Shown: positions 17,944 through 26,759 of the stretch, piece after piece
How positions within the stretch are numbered: position 1 is the first letter of the stretch
Layout of the letters: each line of letters opens with the position of its first letter
From: Pseudomonadota bacterium
GTDB taxonomy: Bacteria > Pseudomonadota > Gammaproteobacteria > Xanthomonadales > Rhodanobacteraceae
DNA: 46,288 nt
Assembly (NCBI GenBank): GCA_018240465.1
Contig: JAFEFS010000085.1
Span: forward strand, 1 to 46,288
Direction of reading: 5' to 3'
Notes under the pieces: model-generated
Database searches by the model: none
Told to the model about the DNA's origin: nothing
What the model saw: the letters and a program-made list of their open reading frames with translations, nothing else
Translations under genes and position numbers: made by a program

Positions 17944-18426
17944 ATGAAACGCATCGGCGGCAACAGCGACGACACGCCGCAACCGAGGGAATCGCGCAGA
18001 TTCCTGCACTTCCTCGCTGCCGGCGGCATGGCCGCGACCGCCAACTTCTGCTCACGCATCCTGTTCAGCCAATGGCTGACGTTCGTGCCGGCGGTCGTGC
18101 TGGCCTATCTGGTCGGACTGACGACGGCATTCGTGCTGTTCCGCCACTTCGTCTTCGCCCGTTCGGACAAGTCGCTGCCCCGGCAGCTGTTCTGGTTCGT
18201 GATCGTCAACGTAGTGGCGCTGCTGCAGACGGTGCTGATCAGCCTGCTGCTGGTCGATTGGGCCCTGCCACGTCTGCACGTCGTCCGGCACGCCTACGAA
18301 ATCGCGCATGCGTGCGGCATCGCCGCGCCGGTGTTCACCAGCTATCTGGGGCACAAGTGGCTGTCGTTCTCGTCCCGGCAACGTGGCGACGAACACGACC
18401 GCGGTGCCGGCAGCGCCGATTCCTGA
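17944..18426 (+). CDS. GtrA-family membrane protein (lipid-linked sugar flippase type)
   Basis: A 160-residue protein with four hydrophobic segments (roughly residues 22-40, 45-66, 80-102 and 115-138) and the GtrA signature FLHFLAAGG near the N-terminus, then FRHFVFAR and SYLGHKWLSFS. GtrA proteins help move polyprenyl-phosphate sugars across the inner membrane; in mycobacteria a GtrA homologue (Rv3789) is encoded next to dprE1/dprE2. ATG 17944 has GAGG right after the upstream stop. Last gene of the + strand cassette; it converges on the GT-C-like gene. Confidence 0.9.
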   Translation: MKRIGGNSDDTPQPRESRRFLHFLAAGGMAATANFCSRILFSQWLTFVPAVVLAYLVGLTTAFVLFRHFVFARSDKSLPRQLFWFVIVNVVALLQTVLISLLLVDWALPRLHVVRHAYEIAHACGIAAPVFTSYLGHKWLSFSSRQRGDEHDRGAGSADS

Positions 18427-18440
18427 TCCTCCGCGAGTGC

Positions 18441-18460
18441 CTCGATGGACTCCCATCGAG
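18441..18460. terminator. Hairpin between converging gtrA and GT-C genes
   Basis: CTCGATGG-ACTC-CCATCGAG is a perfect 8-bp stem in the 46-base space between two convergent genes. A bidirectional stop is plausible, but T-runs are missing on both strands. Confidence 0.45.
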
Positions 18461-18472
18461 CGCCGTGACGGC

Positions 18473-20605
18473 CTAGCGGCTGGATTCGTCCGGAACCAGG
18501 CTGAAGGAAACTAGCCGCAACGCAAGGTCGTAGTAGTTCGGCTCGGTCGGCGCGGTGAATTCGATTGCGTTGCCGACCTTGCGCAACGACCGCGCGTCGA
18601 CCTCTCCCTCGCATTCGCGGTACGACGTCCACCGGCATTCGACTGGCGCATCGTTCAGCGCAATGTGCACGGCGCTGCGCACCCTGTCGCTGGCGAACAT
18701 CGCAAACTTGACATGCAGACGGTAGGTGGCGGCGGATGGGGCGAGATCGAAATAGAGACCGGCTGTGGTTCCCGTTTGCCACGCCGATGCCACGTGGTGA
18801 AAACGCGAGGATACTTCCCACTCGGTTTCGCGCCAACCGTAGCCGCGCATCGGTATGTCCATGCTCCACCATCGCCCGAAGCTGCCATGGTACGAATGGC
18901 CGGGGCCTTCCGACCCGAATATCGCGGCACGATGGTCCCAGGTCGGCGGCGCAAGCACGTTGCGGTATCGCGTTGCGAGTTTGCTTCTGCCCGACTGCAA
19001 TTCCGTGCGGTACGCATCGAGCCGCGGATCGCTGACGATGTGGCCATCGGCGCCGATCCGGATGACGATGGCGCGATCTTTTGCGATACGCTTGCCACTG
19101 GCCTCTGCCGGCTCTTCGGTAGTGTGGAACACCCACTCCGTCTCCGCTTCGCTGCAGATTCCCCTCTGCGGCAGAAGGTTCACGTCTTGCCAAATCCATT
19201 CCATGCTCGGAGCACGGCAGATCTCGATACCGTTGAGCCGATGCTGGTAGAAATACTCGAGCGCAAGGCGCAGGTTGACCGGCAGGAATACCCACGTCTG
19301 GCCGAGATAGTTGCTGCCATCGACCACGATCAATGTCTTGCCGTCCATGTTGCCGTCGAAGTTTCCGACTATTCCGCGCAGCAGATTTCTCTGTACGTCG
19401 GCGATGCGTGCGTAGTGCTCGAACTGGACCAGTTGCGCGCCGAGGCCGAGAAGCAGCAGGGCAACGGCGGTCGACGCGGCCAGCAACCGCGAGACGAACG
19501 CCATTCCGAGCAGCAATGCCGTCCACAGCAGCACGGCCCCGAACGAGGCGAACAGATAGGTGCGCTGGCTGATCGCCATATGTGCCGGCGAAGACAGGTA
19601 GGGCAGATAACCGGCGGCGATCAATGCGATCCCAATACCGGCGAGGCGTGCGAGCCGCGCCATGCGCGAGCCCTGCGCCGGTGCGTCCACAAGCGCCGCC
19701 TTGCGGCTGCCTGCCCAGACCAGTCCCGCGAGCACGAGCGCGGCGACAACCGGGTAGACCAGGGATCGATATTCGCTGGCCAAAATCTGCGCCGCATCGA
19801 ACCAGCCGCCGAGAATCGCGCGACTCTCGCCGATCGTGAACAGTTGCGGCAGCGTCTGGGTGAACAGGGAACCCAGACTTCGGCCGCTTATCAGACTGGC
19901 CTGGTAGGTGGCCACCCTGCCCGACATCCAGATCGCATAGACCAGGTACAGCGCAGCCGCGGTGACCCAGACCCACAGCAACGCCAGGCGATCGCGCAGG
20001 CCCGAGAGTAATCCGCGCAGGCCGTCGCGCGCGAAAACGACCAGAAACGGAATCACGAAACAGGTCAGCGCGACCTCGTAGACCAGGATCGCCAGCAAAC
20101 CGGCCGCCGCCGCGACGACGGCAACGCCAGGTCGTCGCCGATCCCAGGCGTAGACGTAGATCGAGCAGGCGAGCAAGGCCAGCGACAGCGACCAGTTGAT
20201 GTGCAGCGCGCGAAACGACAGCTGCATGGTGTCCGCCGGATACAGCACGATCAGCGCGGCCGCGACCAAGGCGACGGCAAACGAGCCGGTCGCCCGGTAC
20301 GCGAGCTGGCCGGATGCGCAGCCCTTCACCACCAGCGCCAGCATCAGCAGCAGATGCCAGGAAACGAGTGAGTTCGGCCCGAGCACATACGCGGCGGCGA
20401 ACGGGAGATGACTCATCGGCCGCAGCGCGTCAGCCTCTGGACGGACGATGTTGGCAAAAAACACCGGGCCGTCCACGGTGAAATTGCCCAGTTCCTGCCA
20501 CTCCTCGATCAGGCCGGTCATGCCGAAACCGAACGGCAACCAGATCGCCAGGACACATACGAGCGCAACGGCAACGAAGATCCAAGTGCGCTGGCGCGCG
20601 CTCAC
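18473..20605 (-). CDS. Polytopic GT-C-like glycosyltransferase with C-terminal periplasmic domain
   Basis: A 710-residue protein: residues 1 to about 415 hold about ten to eleven hydrophobic segments, and about 425-710 form a soluble domain with beta-rich character. The first predicted periplasmic loop carries acidic residues (LIEEWQE, E34/E35) and RPMSHLPFA, a layout typical of GT-C transferases that use polyprenyl-phosphate sugars. I do not recognise a named family. Given dprE1/dprE2/gtrA next door, an arabinofuranosyltransferase analogous to Emb/AftA or to the pilin arabinosyltransferase of some Pseudomonas is the leading hypothesis. The start is GTG 20605, overlapping the stop of the acetyltransferase gene (GTGA). 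Last gene of the - strand operon. Confidence 0.75.
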   Translation of the reverse strand: MSARQRTWIFVAVALVCVLAIWLPFGFGMTGLIEEWQELGNFTVDGPVFFANIVRPEADALRPMSHLPFAAAYVLGPNSLVSWHLLLMLALVVKGCASGQLAYRATGSFAVALVAAALIVLYPADTMQLSFRALHINWSLSLALLACSIYVYAWDRRRPGVAVVAAAAGLLAILVYEVALTCFVIPFLVVFARDGLRGLLSGLRDRLALLWVWVTAAALYLVYAIWMSGRVATYQASLISGRSLGSLFTQTLPQLFTIGESRAILGGWFDAAQILASEYRSLVYPVVAALVLAGLVWAGSRKAALVDAPAQGSRMARLARLAGIGIALIAAGYLPYLSSPAHMAISQRTYLFASFGAVLLWTALLLGMAFVSRLLAASTAVALLLLGLGAQLVQFEHYARIADVQRNLLRGIVGNFDGNMDGKTLIVVDGSNYLGQTWVFLPVNLRLALEYFYQHRLNGIEICRAPSMEWIWQDVNLLPQRGICSEAETEWVFHTTEEPAEASGKRIAKDRAIVIRIGADGHIVSDPRLDAYRTELQSGRSKLATRYRNVLAPPTWDHRAAIFGSEGPGHSYHGSFGRWWSMDIPMRGYGWRETEWEVSSRFHHVASAWQTGTTAGLYFDLAPSAATYRLHVKFAMFASDRVRSAVHIALNDAPVECRWTSYRECEGEVDARSLRKVGNAIEFTAPTEPNYYDLALRLVSFSLVPDESSR

Positions 20606-21234
20606 GGCGATGCCCCCCGCAACACACGTGCGGGCACGCCCGCATACACGCCCGCCACGTCGATCAGACGCACAACGACAGCGCCGGCACCGACGACGAC
20701 TCGATCACATACGCCGACACCGTCGATGACGGTGGCGCCGGCGCCGATCATGCACGCGGCGCCGATCCGGCTGCGGCCGGCGATCGTGGCGTTGACCGAG
20801 ACGTGGGTCCAGTCGCCGATCGTGCACTCGTGCTCGACGATCGCGCCGGTGTTGATGATGCAGCCTTCGCCGACCACGGCGTCGGGGCCGACATGTGCCG
20901 ATCGCGCGACCAGCGTCCCGACACCGATGCGGCTCCCGAAGCCCAGCGTGGCATCCGGCGCGACCAGCGTGGCGATCGGCAAACCGGCCTGGCGGAATGC
21001 GGCGATCTGGCGCCGACGCGTAGCGCCGTTGCCGGACGCACTGAACACGGCCCAGCCCGGCGGCAACGGCCCGCCCCATTCGCTGCGCACCTCGAATCCG
21101 TGAAACGACTCGCCCGGTCGCGCATTCGCATCGATGAACAGCAACTGTGCGACGCCGCAGGCCAGCGCGATGTCGGCGACGCTGCGCGCGTGGCCGCCGA
21201 AGCCGTGGATCAGCAATCCGGTCGGGGTGTTCAT
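20602..21234 (-). CDS. PglD/PerB-type sugar N-acetyltransferase
   Basis: A 210-residue acetyltransferase with an N-terminal Rossmann-like sugar-nucleotide domain (GLLIHGFGGHARSVADIA) and a C-terminal left-handed beta-helix of hexapeptide repeats. The catalytic histidine H135 in VEHECTIGDWTHVSVN and the terminal GVYAGVPARVL follow PglD closely. Family members acetylate the 4-amino group of nucleotide-linked amino sugars; with gmd and a perosamine synthase in the same operon, GDP-perosamine N-acetyltransferase (PerB-like) is the likely role. It overlaps both neighbours by four bases (ATGA with the upstream transferase, GTGA with the downstream GT-C gene). Confidence 0.88.
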   Translation of the reverse strand: MNTPTGLLIHGFGGHARSVADIALACGVAQLLFIDANARPGESFHGFEVRSEWGGPLPPGWAVFSASGNGATRRRQIAAFRQAGLPIATLVAPDATLGFGSRIGVGTLVARSAHVGPDAVVGEGCIINTGAIVEHECTIGDWTHVSVNATIAGRSRIGAACMIGAGATVIDGVGVCDRVVVGAGAVVVRLIDVAGVYAGVPARVLRGASP

Positions 21235-22943
21235 ACCGGCCGCAGATGCTGTACGGCTGCATCGCCTGCGATGCGTTCGAAAGCTTCGACGTGCTCGTCG
21301 ACGACGTCGCTCCAGGTGCGCCGCGCCAGCTCGGTGTAGGTTCGCGATTGCAATTGCAGCAGCTCCTCGCGATGGCCGATCGCCCATTCGATGCGGCGCG
21401 CCATGTCGCGCCAGTCGTACGGATCGAAAAACGTCGCCTGCTGCAGTTCGGGATCGGTCAACACTTCTTCGCTCACCGCGATCCTTGCCATTACGACCGG
21501 CGTGCCGACCGACAATGCCTCGGTGAACGTGAACGGGCAGCCGCCTTCGCTGAGGCTGGGATTGATTGCCAGATCGGCCAGCTTGTAGCAGGCAGCCAGC
21601 TCCTGTACCGGCAATCTGTACAGGCAGAGCACATCGTTCTGCAGGGAAAACTTTTCGATGAGCTCGCGCACCGGCTGGAACTCCTGCGGACTTCCGGTCA
21701 ACAGCAGCTTGTGGCCAATATGCCGCTTCCTGAGCAGGTGCTCGTAGGCGGTAATCAACATGGTCAGGTTCTTGTTCGGGCGAAACTGGCTTGCGTAGAA
21801 CAGATACTTGAACGAAACATTGAGGAATTCGCCGGAGTAGGCCGGAACGGTGGATTTGGCGAGCGCGCTGCGGATCAGCGTCCCGCAATAGTAGCGCTCG
21901 GTCGCCCCGCCATCGGCAATGTCCTTCGCGCTGACCCAGCGGCTCAGGTCACTCGGCGCATGCCGGATCGTGGCAACGTCCTCGGCGCGGATTCCATAGC
22001 GACCGACCAGCGTCCCGTACTTGATCGTGTCGCTGTAGGTCACGAAGTTGCGCCCGCCGTAGATCGCGGCCTCGACGGCCTCGAACGCCTTCAGATAGCG
22101 GCTGCCGCCGGTCTTCGCGAACGTTGCCGGGAACTCGCTGAGAACGACGTCGGGCACGCACATCAGCCGCGGGGCGCGGATCCGGTTGAACGCCGGCCAG
22201 AATGCCGAGGGACTGTACCAGGCGCGTACATCTTGCATGCCGTCGATCAGGCGCAGCATCCGTTCGCTCTCCGCTTCTTCCATGTACTTGTACAGGTGCA
22301 ACACCCATTCGTTGTCCTTGGGTGGATGCAGCAGCGAACCGAAGCGCGAAGCGATGTACTGCAGGACGGCGACATCCGCGCCGGTCGCGCGCTTCGCTGC
22401 TTCCTGCCGGACCAGTGCGGTCGCCGCGCGCAGGCCGCGCCTGATGCCGATGACGGCCAGGCCCACCAGACCGACCATCAGCGCAATCGGGCCGAGAATG
22501 ACCGCTAACAGCAGGAGCAGCGCCAACAGCACCGCCAATTCGAGGAGGACCGGCAGCAACGCCGCAACCGAATAGGCGACGCCGAGACGACGCTCGATGT
22601 GATCGACCCACCAATTCAATCGCTGCGTCGCCGACGAGACGATGCGATACCAGAGACTGCGGCTGCGCACGCGATTCCTGTAGCGCAGGAACGCCTCGTA
22701 CCAGCGCAGGATCACCGGCTTGCCGGAAGGAGTGACCAGGTCGAAATCGCCGGCGACGCCCTCGGTCTTGAATAACGCCTGCAGCCCCTCCCGCGCCCAG
22801 CTCGGGCAGAGCAGGACGAAGTGCACGTCGCGCCGTTCCGCGGCTCCCTTCAGGAACGATGCGAGATGCCGGCCGAGTCCATCGTGACGCAGATCGACCG
22901 TGGGCGGATACGCCAGATACATGCCATATCGTTTCACAGACAT
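21231..22943 (-). CDS. GT-B glycosyltransferase (GT4-like) with internal membrane hairpin
   Basis: A 570-residue protein. The C-terminal half is a GT4-type domain: YLFYASQFRPNKNL, LLLTGSPQEFQPV, LPVQELAACYKLADLAINPS and LSEGGCPFTFTEALSVGTPVV with the EX7E-type acidic pair. The N-terminal half begins with a GT-B start (YGMYLAYPPTVDLRHDGLG) but is interrupted at residues about 121-168 by two long hydrophobic helices, unusual for GT4 enzymes. It should extend the O-chain on the cytoplasmic face. ATG 22943 has GGAAGG upstream and lies ten bases inside the preceding gene; an in-frame N-terminal extension is rejected. Confidence 0.87.
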   Translation of the reverse strand: MSVKRYGMYLAYPPTVDLRHDGLGRHLASFLKGAAERRDVHFVLLCPSWAREGLQALFKTEGVAGDFDLVTPSGKPVILRWYEAFLRYRNRVRSRSLWYRIVSSATQRLNWWVDHIERRLGVAYSVAALLPVLLELAVLLALLLLLAVILGPIALMVGLVGLAVIGIRRGLRAATALVRQEAAKRATGADVAVLQYIASRFGSLLHPPKDNEWVLHLYKYMEEAESERMLRLIDGMQDVRAWYSPSAFWPAFNRIRAPRLMCVPDVVLSEFPATFAKTGGSRYLKAFEAVEAAIYGGRNFVTYSDTIKYGTLVGRYGIRAEDVATIRHAPSDLSRWVSAKDIADGGATERYYCGTLIRSALAKSTVPAYSGEFLNVSFKYLFYASQFRPNKNLTMLITAYEHLLRKRHIGHKLLLTGSPQEFQPVRELIEKFSLQNDVLCLYRLPVQELAACYKLADLAINPSLSEGGCPFTFTEALSVGTPVVMARIAVSEEVLTDPELQQATFFDPYDWRDMARRIEWAIGHREELLQLQSRTYTELARRTWSDVVDEHVEAFERIAGDAAVQHLRPV

Positions 22944-25225
22944 TCGCGCACCACCTTCCAGTACTCGCCGGCGAGTTCGCCGACGGCCTGTTTCGCGAGG
23001 ATTTCCGCGGACGGCAGATGACTTTTCCTTTGCCGCCATGCCGATTCCATCGTCTTCAACGCGGTCGCCATGCTGCGCGGCCGCGTCGCGTCCATCCAGG
23101 CCAGATGCAACGAGAACTGCGCATCCATTTCGCGCATCGCGGGATAGTCGCTGCTCAATGCGGGCACGCCGGCTGCCGCCGCCTCGACCACGCTGAAGCT
23201 GCCGTTGTCCATGCTGCCGGCATGCCAGAGGAACGCGGCGCCGGCGAGCGTTTTCCGGTAACTTCCTTCACCGAGCTCGCCCAGCCAGCGCACGCGCTTC
23301 TTCAACAGCTTGCTGGCCTTGAACAGGTTTGCGCTCTTTTCCAGGTGCGGCGGCGGCTCCTTCATCAGCTTCGCCGTGTTGACCCCGGTGACGATGCAGG
23401 CGAGCTGCCCGTCCAGTTCCTCGTAGTAGATCCTCAGCGCTTCGAGCGCGCGCTCATGGTTCTTGTGTGGGGCGGCGTTCGTCGTCCACAGGAAGTAGTC
23501 GTTGCCGCGATCGGCGTCCATCGGAGCGAATCCGGTATAGGCCGGCGCGAGCATCGGCAGCCTGGACAACCGATCCTCCGGCACACCCGCGTATTGCAAG
23601 GCGTCGCGATAGGTGAACTCGGTCGTCACCATAACGCGCGTGGCGCGGCGCGCGGCGGCGAGGAACATATGGTCCGCGCCGGGTGACATGATCGGAACGT
23701 AGCGTTGGATGTAGTCGTACACCATCAGCATGTATGGCCGCAGCGGGAGCAACGGCATTGAAAGCCGGTCGGAAATGACGATCCACACATCGCAATCCAT
23801 CAGATCGGCAACGCCATCGTCCGGCAAGATGTAGTGCAGCGAAGCCGGCTCCCAGCCCTCGTGGCCGGCGAAGCGCATGGCGCGGGTGGCCTCGACGCCG
23901 TCCATGGTTTTCCAGTTGAACGGGCGGCGGACGATTCCTTCGGGCAGGTCGTCGAATTCCTCTTCCGGGTACAGGCCGCGGTCGTCGAGATGCAGCAGCA
24001 CCACATCGGCATCCTCGCCGAAGCGGCGGCTGCCGACATGAATCGCCTGCGCCAGCAACTTCGCGCCGCGCAGGCTGCCGCCGCGATAACCGACCGGCAC
24101 GATCACCGCAATGCGCTTTTTCCTGTTCGTGGTGACGGGCTGGCTGCGACGCCCGGCTTCGAGATCTTCGACGACCAGGCGCAGGTTCCTGCGCCATTCC
24201 TCCACGCAGTTCTCGGCACGCATCGGCTCGAGCAGCGTGACCTGCGTCCTGCAGATGTCCTCGATCAGGGCGCGGTCGTCGTCGAGGATGCGACGCACCT
24301 TCTTGCGTGCCTCCTCGATGGTCGCGCAGCGACCCGGCATGCCTTTCCCGCCAAGCCGATCAAGCAGACCGCCACCCATGAAGACAAGCGGCATGCCGGC
24401 GCGAATCGCCTCAAACGGGTGGTAGTGGATGTGGTTGGGTTCGGTCGAGTGATAGAACATGAGGCGAAACTCCCGCATGTTCCGTTCGTGCACTTCCTGG
24501 GGCACGAAGCCGAGCACGTCCGCATGCCCCGGATCGATCGCCTGCATCCCGCCGACCACATGCGGAAAGCTGCCGAAGGATTTCCTGAATTCGTTGTATA
24601 CGTTGGCGTAGTACGGATTGGTGGCGATATTCGGGCAGACGAAGAAGATCTTCTTGTCGTTGCCGCTCCAGCGGGCGTTGACCCGGGTGTCGATCAAGCC
24701 CAGCGGCAGATACAGGCGCCGACGCGCAAGATATTCCGGCTCGACTTCGTGCAGATGCGGATACGCCTCCGCGAACCAGAGGCGGCGCCCCAGCGACTTC
24801 GTCTTGTACGTAGCCTCGTTGGGCGAGATCTGCTTCAGGATGCTGTCGTAGGTGACGCCCTGCGCGACGCCGTAGGTGCGCCACAATGCCGCGCCGTGGA
24901 AATGATTCGCGATGCTGGTGAGTATCTCGGGTTTGTAGAAGATGAAGAACAGGACGTCGAAATGCCGGTTCGCGATGTCCCAGGCCTGCCGCGACGGCGA
25001 GCGATACCAGTCCTGCTCGTTGAGGACGGCCAGGTCGTCGGCCGGGATGGTGAGGTTCGCGTCTTCCTCCCAGGAAACGGAGGCGGAGCGGAACTCGATG
25101 TCCGCCACGTATTTCTTCGGCAGGAAAAACTCGTCGACACCGGCCTGCTTGAGCATCGGCACTTCGAACTTTCTCGCCGAGGTATGGTTCAACAACCACA
25201 TCACGCGCAGGGGTTTGCCACTCAT
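22934..25225 (-). CDS. Tandem two-domain glycosyltransferase
   Basis: A 763-residue cytoplasmic protein with two GT-B-like modules. Module 1 (about 1-385) has LRVMWLLNHTSARKFEVPML at its start and HYHPFEAIRAGMPLVFMGGG as donor-site segment. Module 2 (about 395-763) starts at RIAVIVPVGYRGGSLRGAK and contains YFLWTTNAAPHKNHERALEAL and GSFSVVEAAAAGVPALSSDYP. Bifunctional transferases of this kind often build the repeat unit of ABC-exported O-chains. Donors are probably GDP-perosamine derivatives or GDP-mannose (inference). ATG 25225 overlaps the Wzt stop (ATGA). Module 1 has weak resemblance to known families. Confidence 0.85.
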   Translation of the reverse strand: MSGKPLRVMWLLNHTSARKFEVPMLKQAGVDEFFLPKKYVADIEFRSASVSWEEDANLTIPADDLAVLNEQDWYRSPSRQAWDIANRHFDVLFFIFYKPEILTSIANHFHGAALWRTYGVAQGVTYDSILKQISPNEATYKTKSLGRRLWFAEAYPHLHEVEPEYLARRRLYLPLGLIDTRVNARWSGNDKKIFFVCPNIATNPYYANVYNEFRKSFGSFPHVVGGMQAIDPGHADVLGFVPQEVHERNMREFRLMFYHSTEPNHIHYHPFEAIRAGMPLVFMGGGLLDRLGGKGMPGRCATIEEARKKVRRILDDDRALIEDICRTQVTLLEPMRAENCVEEWRRNLRLVVEDLEAGRRSQPVTTNRKKRIAVIVPVGYRGGSLRGAKLLAQAIHVGSRRFGEDADVVLLHLDDRGLYPEEEFDDLPEGIVRRPFNWKTMDGVEATRAMRFAGHEGWEPASLHYILPDDGVADLMDCDVWIVISDRLSMPLLPLRPYMLMVYDYIQRYVPIMSPGADHMFLAAARRATRVMVTTEFTYRDALQYAGVPEDRLSRLPMLAPAYTGFAPMDADRGNDYFLWTTNAAPHKNHERALEALRIYYEELDGQLACIVTGVNTAKLMKEPPPHLEKSANLFKASKLLKKRVRWLGELGEGSYRKTLAGAAFLWHAGSMDNGSFSVVEAAAAGVPALSSDYPAMREMDAQFSLHLAWMDATRPRSMATALKTMESAWRQRKSHLPSAEILAKQAVGELAGEYWKVVRECL

Positions 25226-25974
25226 TGCGCCAGCCCGTTCAGTTGCTTGTATTCGTCGATGCATGCATCCATCGCGCCGTCGAAACGCAATTCTCCGTGG
25301 TGGAACACGAGGCCGCGCTCGCAGGTCGAGCGCAGGGTTGCGAAGTCGTGCGAGGCGAGCAACAGGACTTCGGATTTCTCGATCAGTTCGCGGATGCGTT
25401 GCCTGGCCTTGAGCATGAAATTGGCATCGCCCGCGCCGATGACCTCGTCGAGCAGGAGCACGTCGCCGCCGACCGCGGTGGTGATCGCGAATGCCAGGCG
25501 CACGAGCATGCCGGCGGAATAGGTCTTGATCGGATAGTCGATGAATTCGCCAAGGTCGGCGAACGCGACCACCTCGTCCTCGATGGCGCGCATGAACTTC
25601 GGCGTCAGCCCGAGCAGCAGCCCGCGATAGAGAATGTTCTCCCGCCCGGTCGCATCGGGCTCGAAGCCGAGACTGAGGTCGAACATCGAACGCACCACGC
25701 CTCGCACCGTGCGCGTGCCGGCGGAAATCGGATACAGCCCGGCGACGACCTTGAGGAACGTGCTCTTGCCGGCGCCGTTGTGGCCGAGCAGGCCGACGCG
25801 CTCGCCCGAGCGGATGTCCACGCTGACGTTTTTCAGCGCCTTGATGTCCTGCACCTCGATCCGCCTATTTTTCGGGCGCAACAGGTTGGTCATCGCGGTC
25901 TTCAGCGAGCGCTCCTTGAACGCGGTCGAGGCATAGCTCAGATCGACGTTCTTCATCGAGATCAGATTGCTCAT
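25222..25974 (-). CDS. wzt: O-polysaccharide ABC exporter ATPase (Wzt/KpsT type)
   Basis: A 250-residue ATPase with Walker A GHNGAGKST (residues 64-72), signature YSAGMLVRLAFA, Walker B VLLLDEVIGAGD and the ASHD switch histidine. It pairs with the Wzm permease encoded just before it to export lipid-linked polysaccharide across the inner membrane. It lacks the extra C-terminal carbohydrate-binding domain seen in Wzt proteins that recognise a chain-terminating cap, so it belongs to the short class. ATG 25974 overlaps the permease stop by four bases; the open frame upstream runs antiparallel through wzm and is not used. Confidence 0.94.
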   Translation of the reverse strand: MSNLISMKNVDLSYASTAFKERSLKTAMTNLLRPKNRRIEVQDIKALKNVSVDIRSGERVGLLGHNGAGKSTFLKVVAGLYPISAGTRTVRGVVRSMFDLSLGFEPDATGRENILYRGLLLGLTPKFMRAIEDEVVAFADLGEFIDYPIKTYSAGMLVRLAFAITTAVGGDVLLLDEVIGAGDANFMLKARQRIRELIEKSEVLLLASHDFATLRSTCERGLVFHHGELRFDGAMDACIDEYKQLNGLAQ

Positions 25975-26756
25975 AGATAGAAGATGACCTTCTTCTCGAC
26001 GCTGCGCCCGAACAGCCATGCGGCGAACGAAAGCACGGCGACAAGACCGAAGCAATAGGCATAGTTCGTCGTCGTCGGCCACTCTCCCTGCAACAGCGGA
26101 GCACGCACGATCTGCAGCAGGTGATAGAGAGGATTGTAGTCGACAAGATAGTCGAGCTTGGCGCCACGAAACGCCTTCTCCTCGAAATAGATCGGCGAGA
26201 CGAACCACATCGCCTGGAGGATCAGGTTGAGCGCGTGGGGAAGGTCGCGAAATCGGGTCGCGACGTAGGCAAGCAGGGTGGAGCTCGGCCACATGATCAG
26301 CGCGACGATCGGGAAGATCGTGGTCGCGGCCAGCCAGGGCCAGCCGAACCGGTCCGGCATCACGGCCAGCACCCAGACCACGAGACCGGACGTGGCAAGC
26401 AGAAGGACGACAAGATTGGTCAGCACAGCCCGCAGCGTGTAGATCGCCAGCGGGTGCCCGTATTGCTTGATGTAGGCATCGGCCTGGACGAACGACAACG
26501 AGCCACCGATCGCGCAGGCGACGACGAAGTCCCAGACCACGATTCCGGAGAGGATGTAGGGCGCGTATTCGCGGATCGATGTGTGAAACATGTTGCTGAA
26601 CACGAACGAGATCAGCAAAGTCATGCCGAGCGGCTGGATCAGGGTCCAGAGAATGCCGAAAAAGGATCTGCGCCAGCGCGAGCGCAGGTCCGACATGGCC
26701 AGATGGATCCAGAAGTGGCGGGCCGCCCAGACACCGCCGAAATAGCTGTCGGCCAT
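25971..26756 (-). CDS. wzm: O-polysaccharide ABC exporter permease (Wzm type)
   Basis: A 261-residue ABC-2 type permease with an N-terminal amphipathic segment (RHFWIHLAMSDLRSRWRRS), then six hydrophobic helices, including SFFGILWTLIQPLGMTLLISFVF, and the ABC-2 motif region LQAMWFVSPIYFEE followed by YNPLYHLLQIVRAPLL. It forms the channel for the chain assembled in the cytoplasm. Three bases separate it from the aminotransferase gene and it overlaps wzt by four, so all three are one transcript. Confidence 0.94.
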   Translation of the reverse strand: MADSYFGGVWAARHFWIHLAMSDLRSRWRRSFFGILWTLIQPLGMTLLISFVFSNMFHTSIREYAPYILSGIVVWDFVVACAIGGSLSFVQADAYIKQYGHPLAIYTLRAVLTNLVVLLLATSGLVVWVLAVMPDRFGWPWLAATTIFPIVALIMWPSSTLLAYVATRFRDLPHALNLILQAMWFVSPIYFEEKAFRGAKLDYLVDYNPLYHLLQIVRAPLLQGEWPTTTNYAYCFGLVAVLSFAAWLFGRSVEKKVIFYL

Positions 26757-26759
26757 CGC

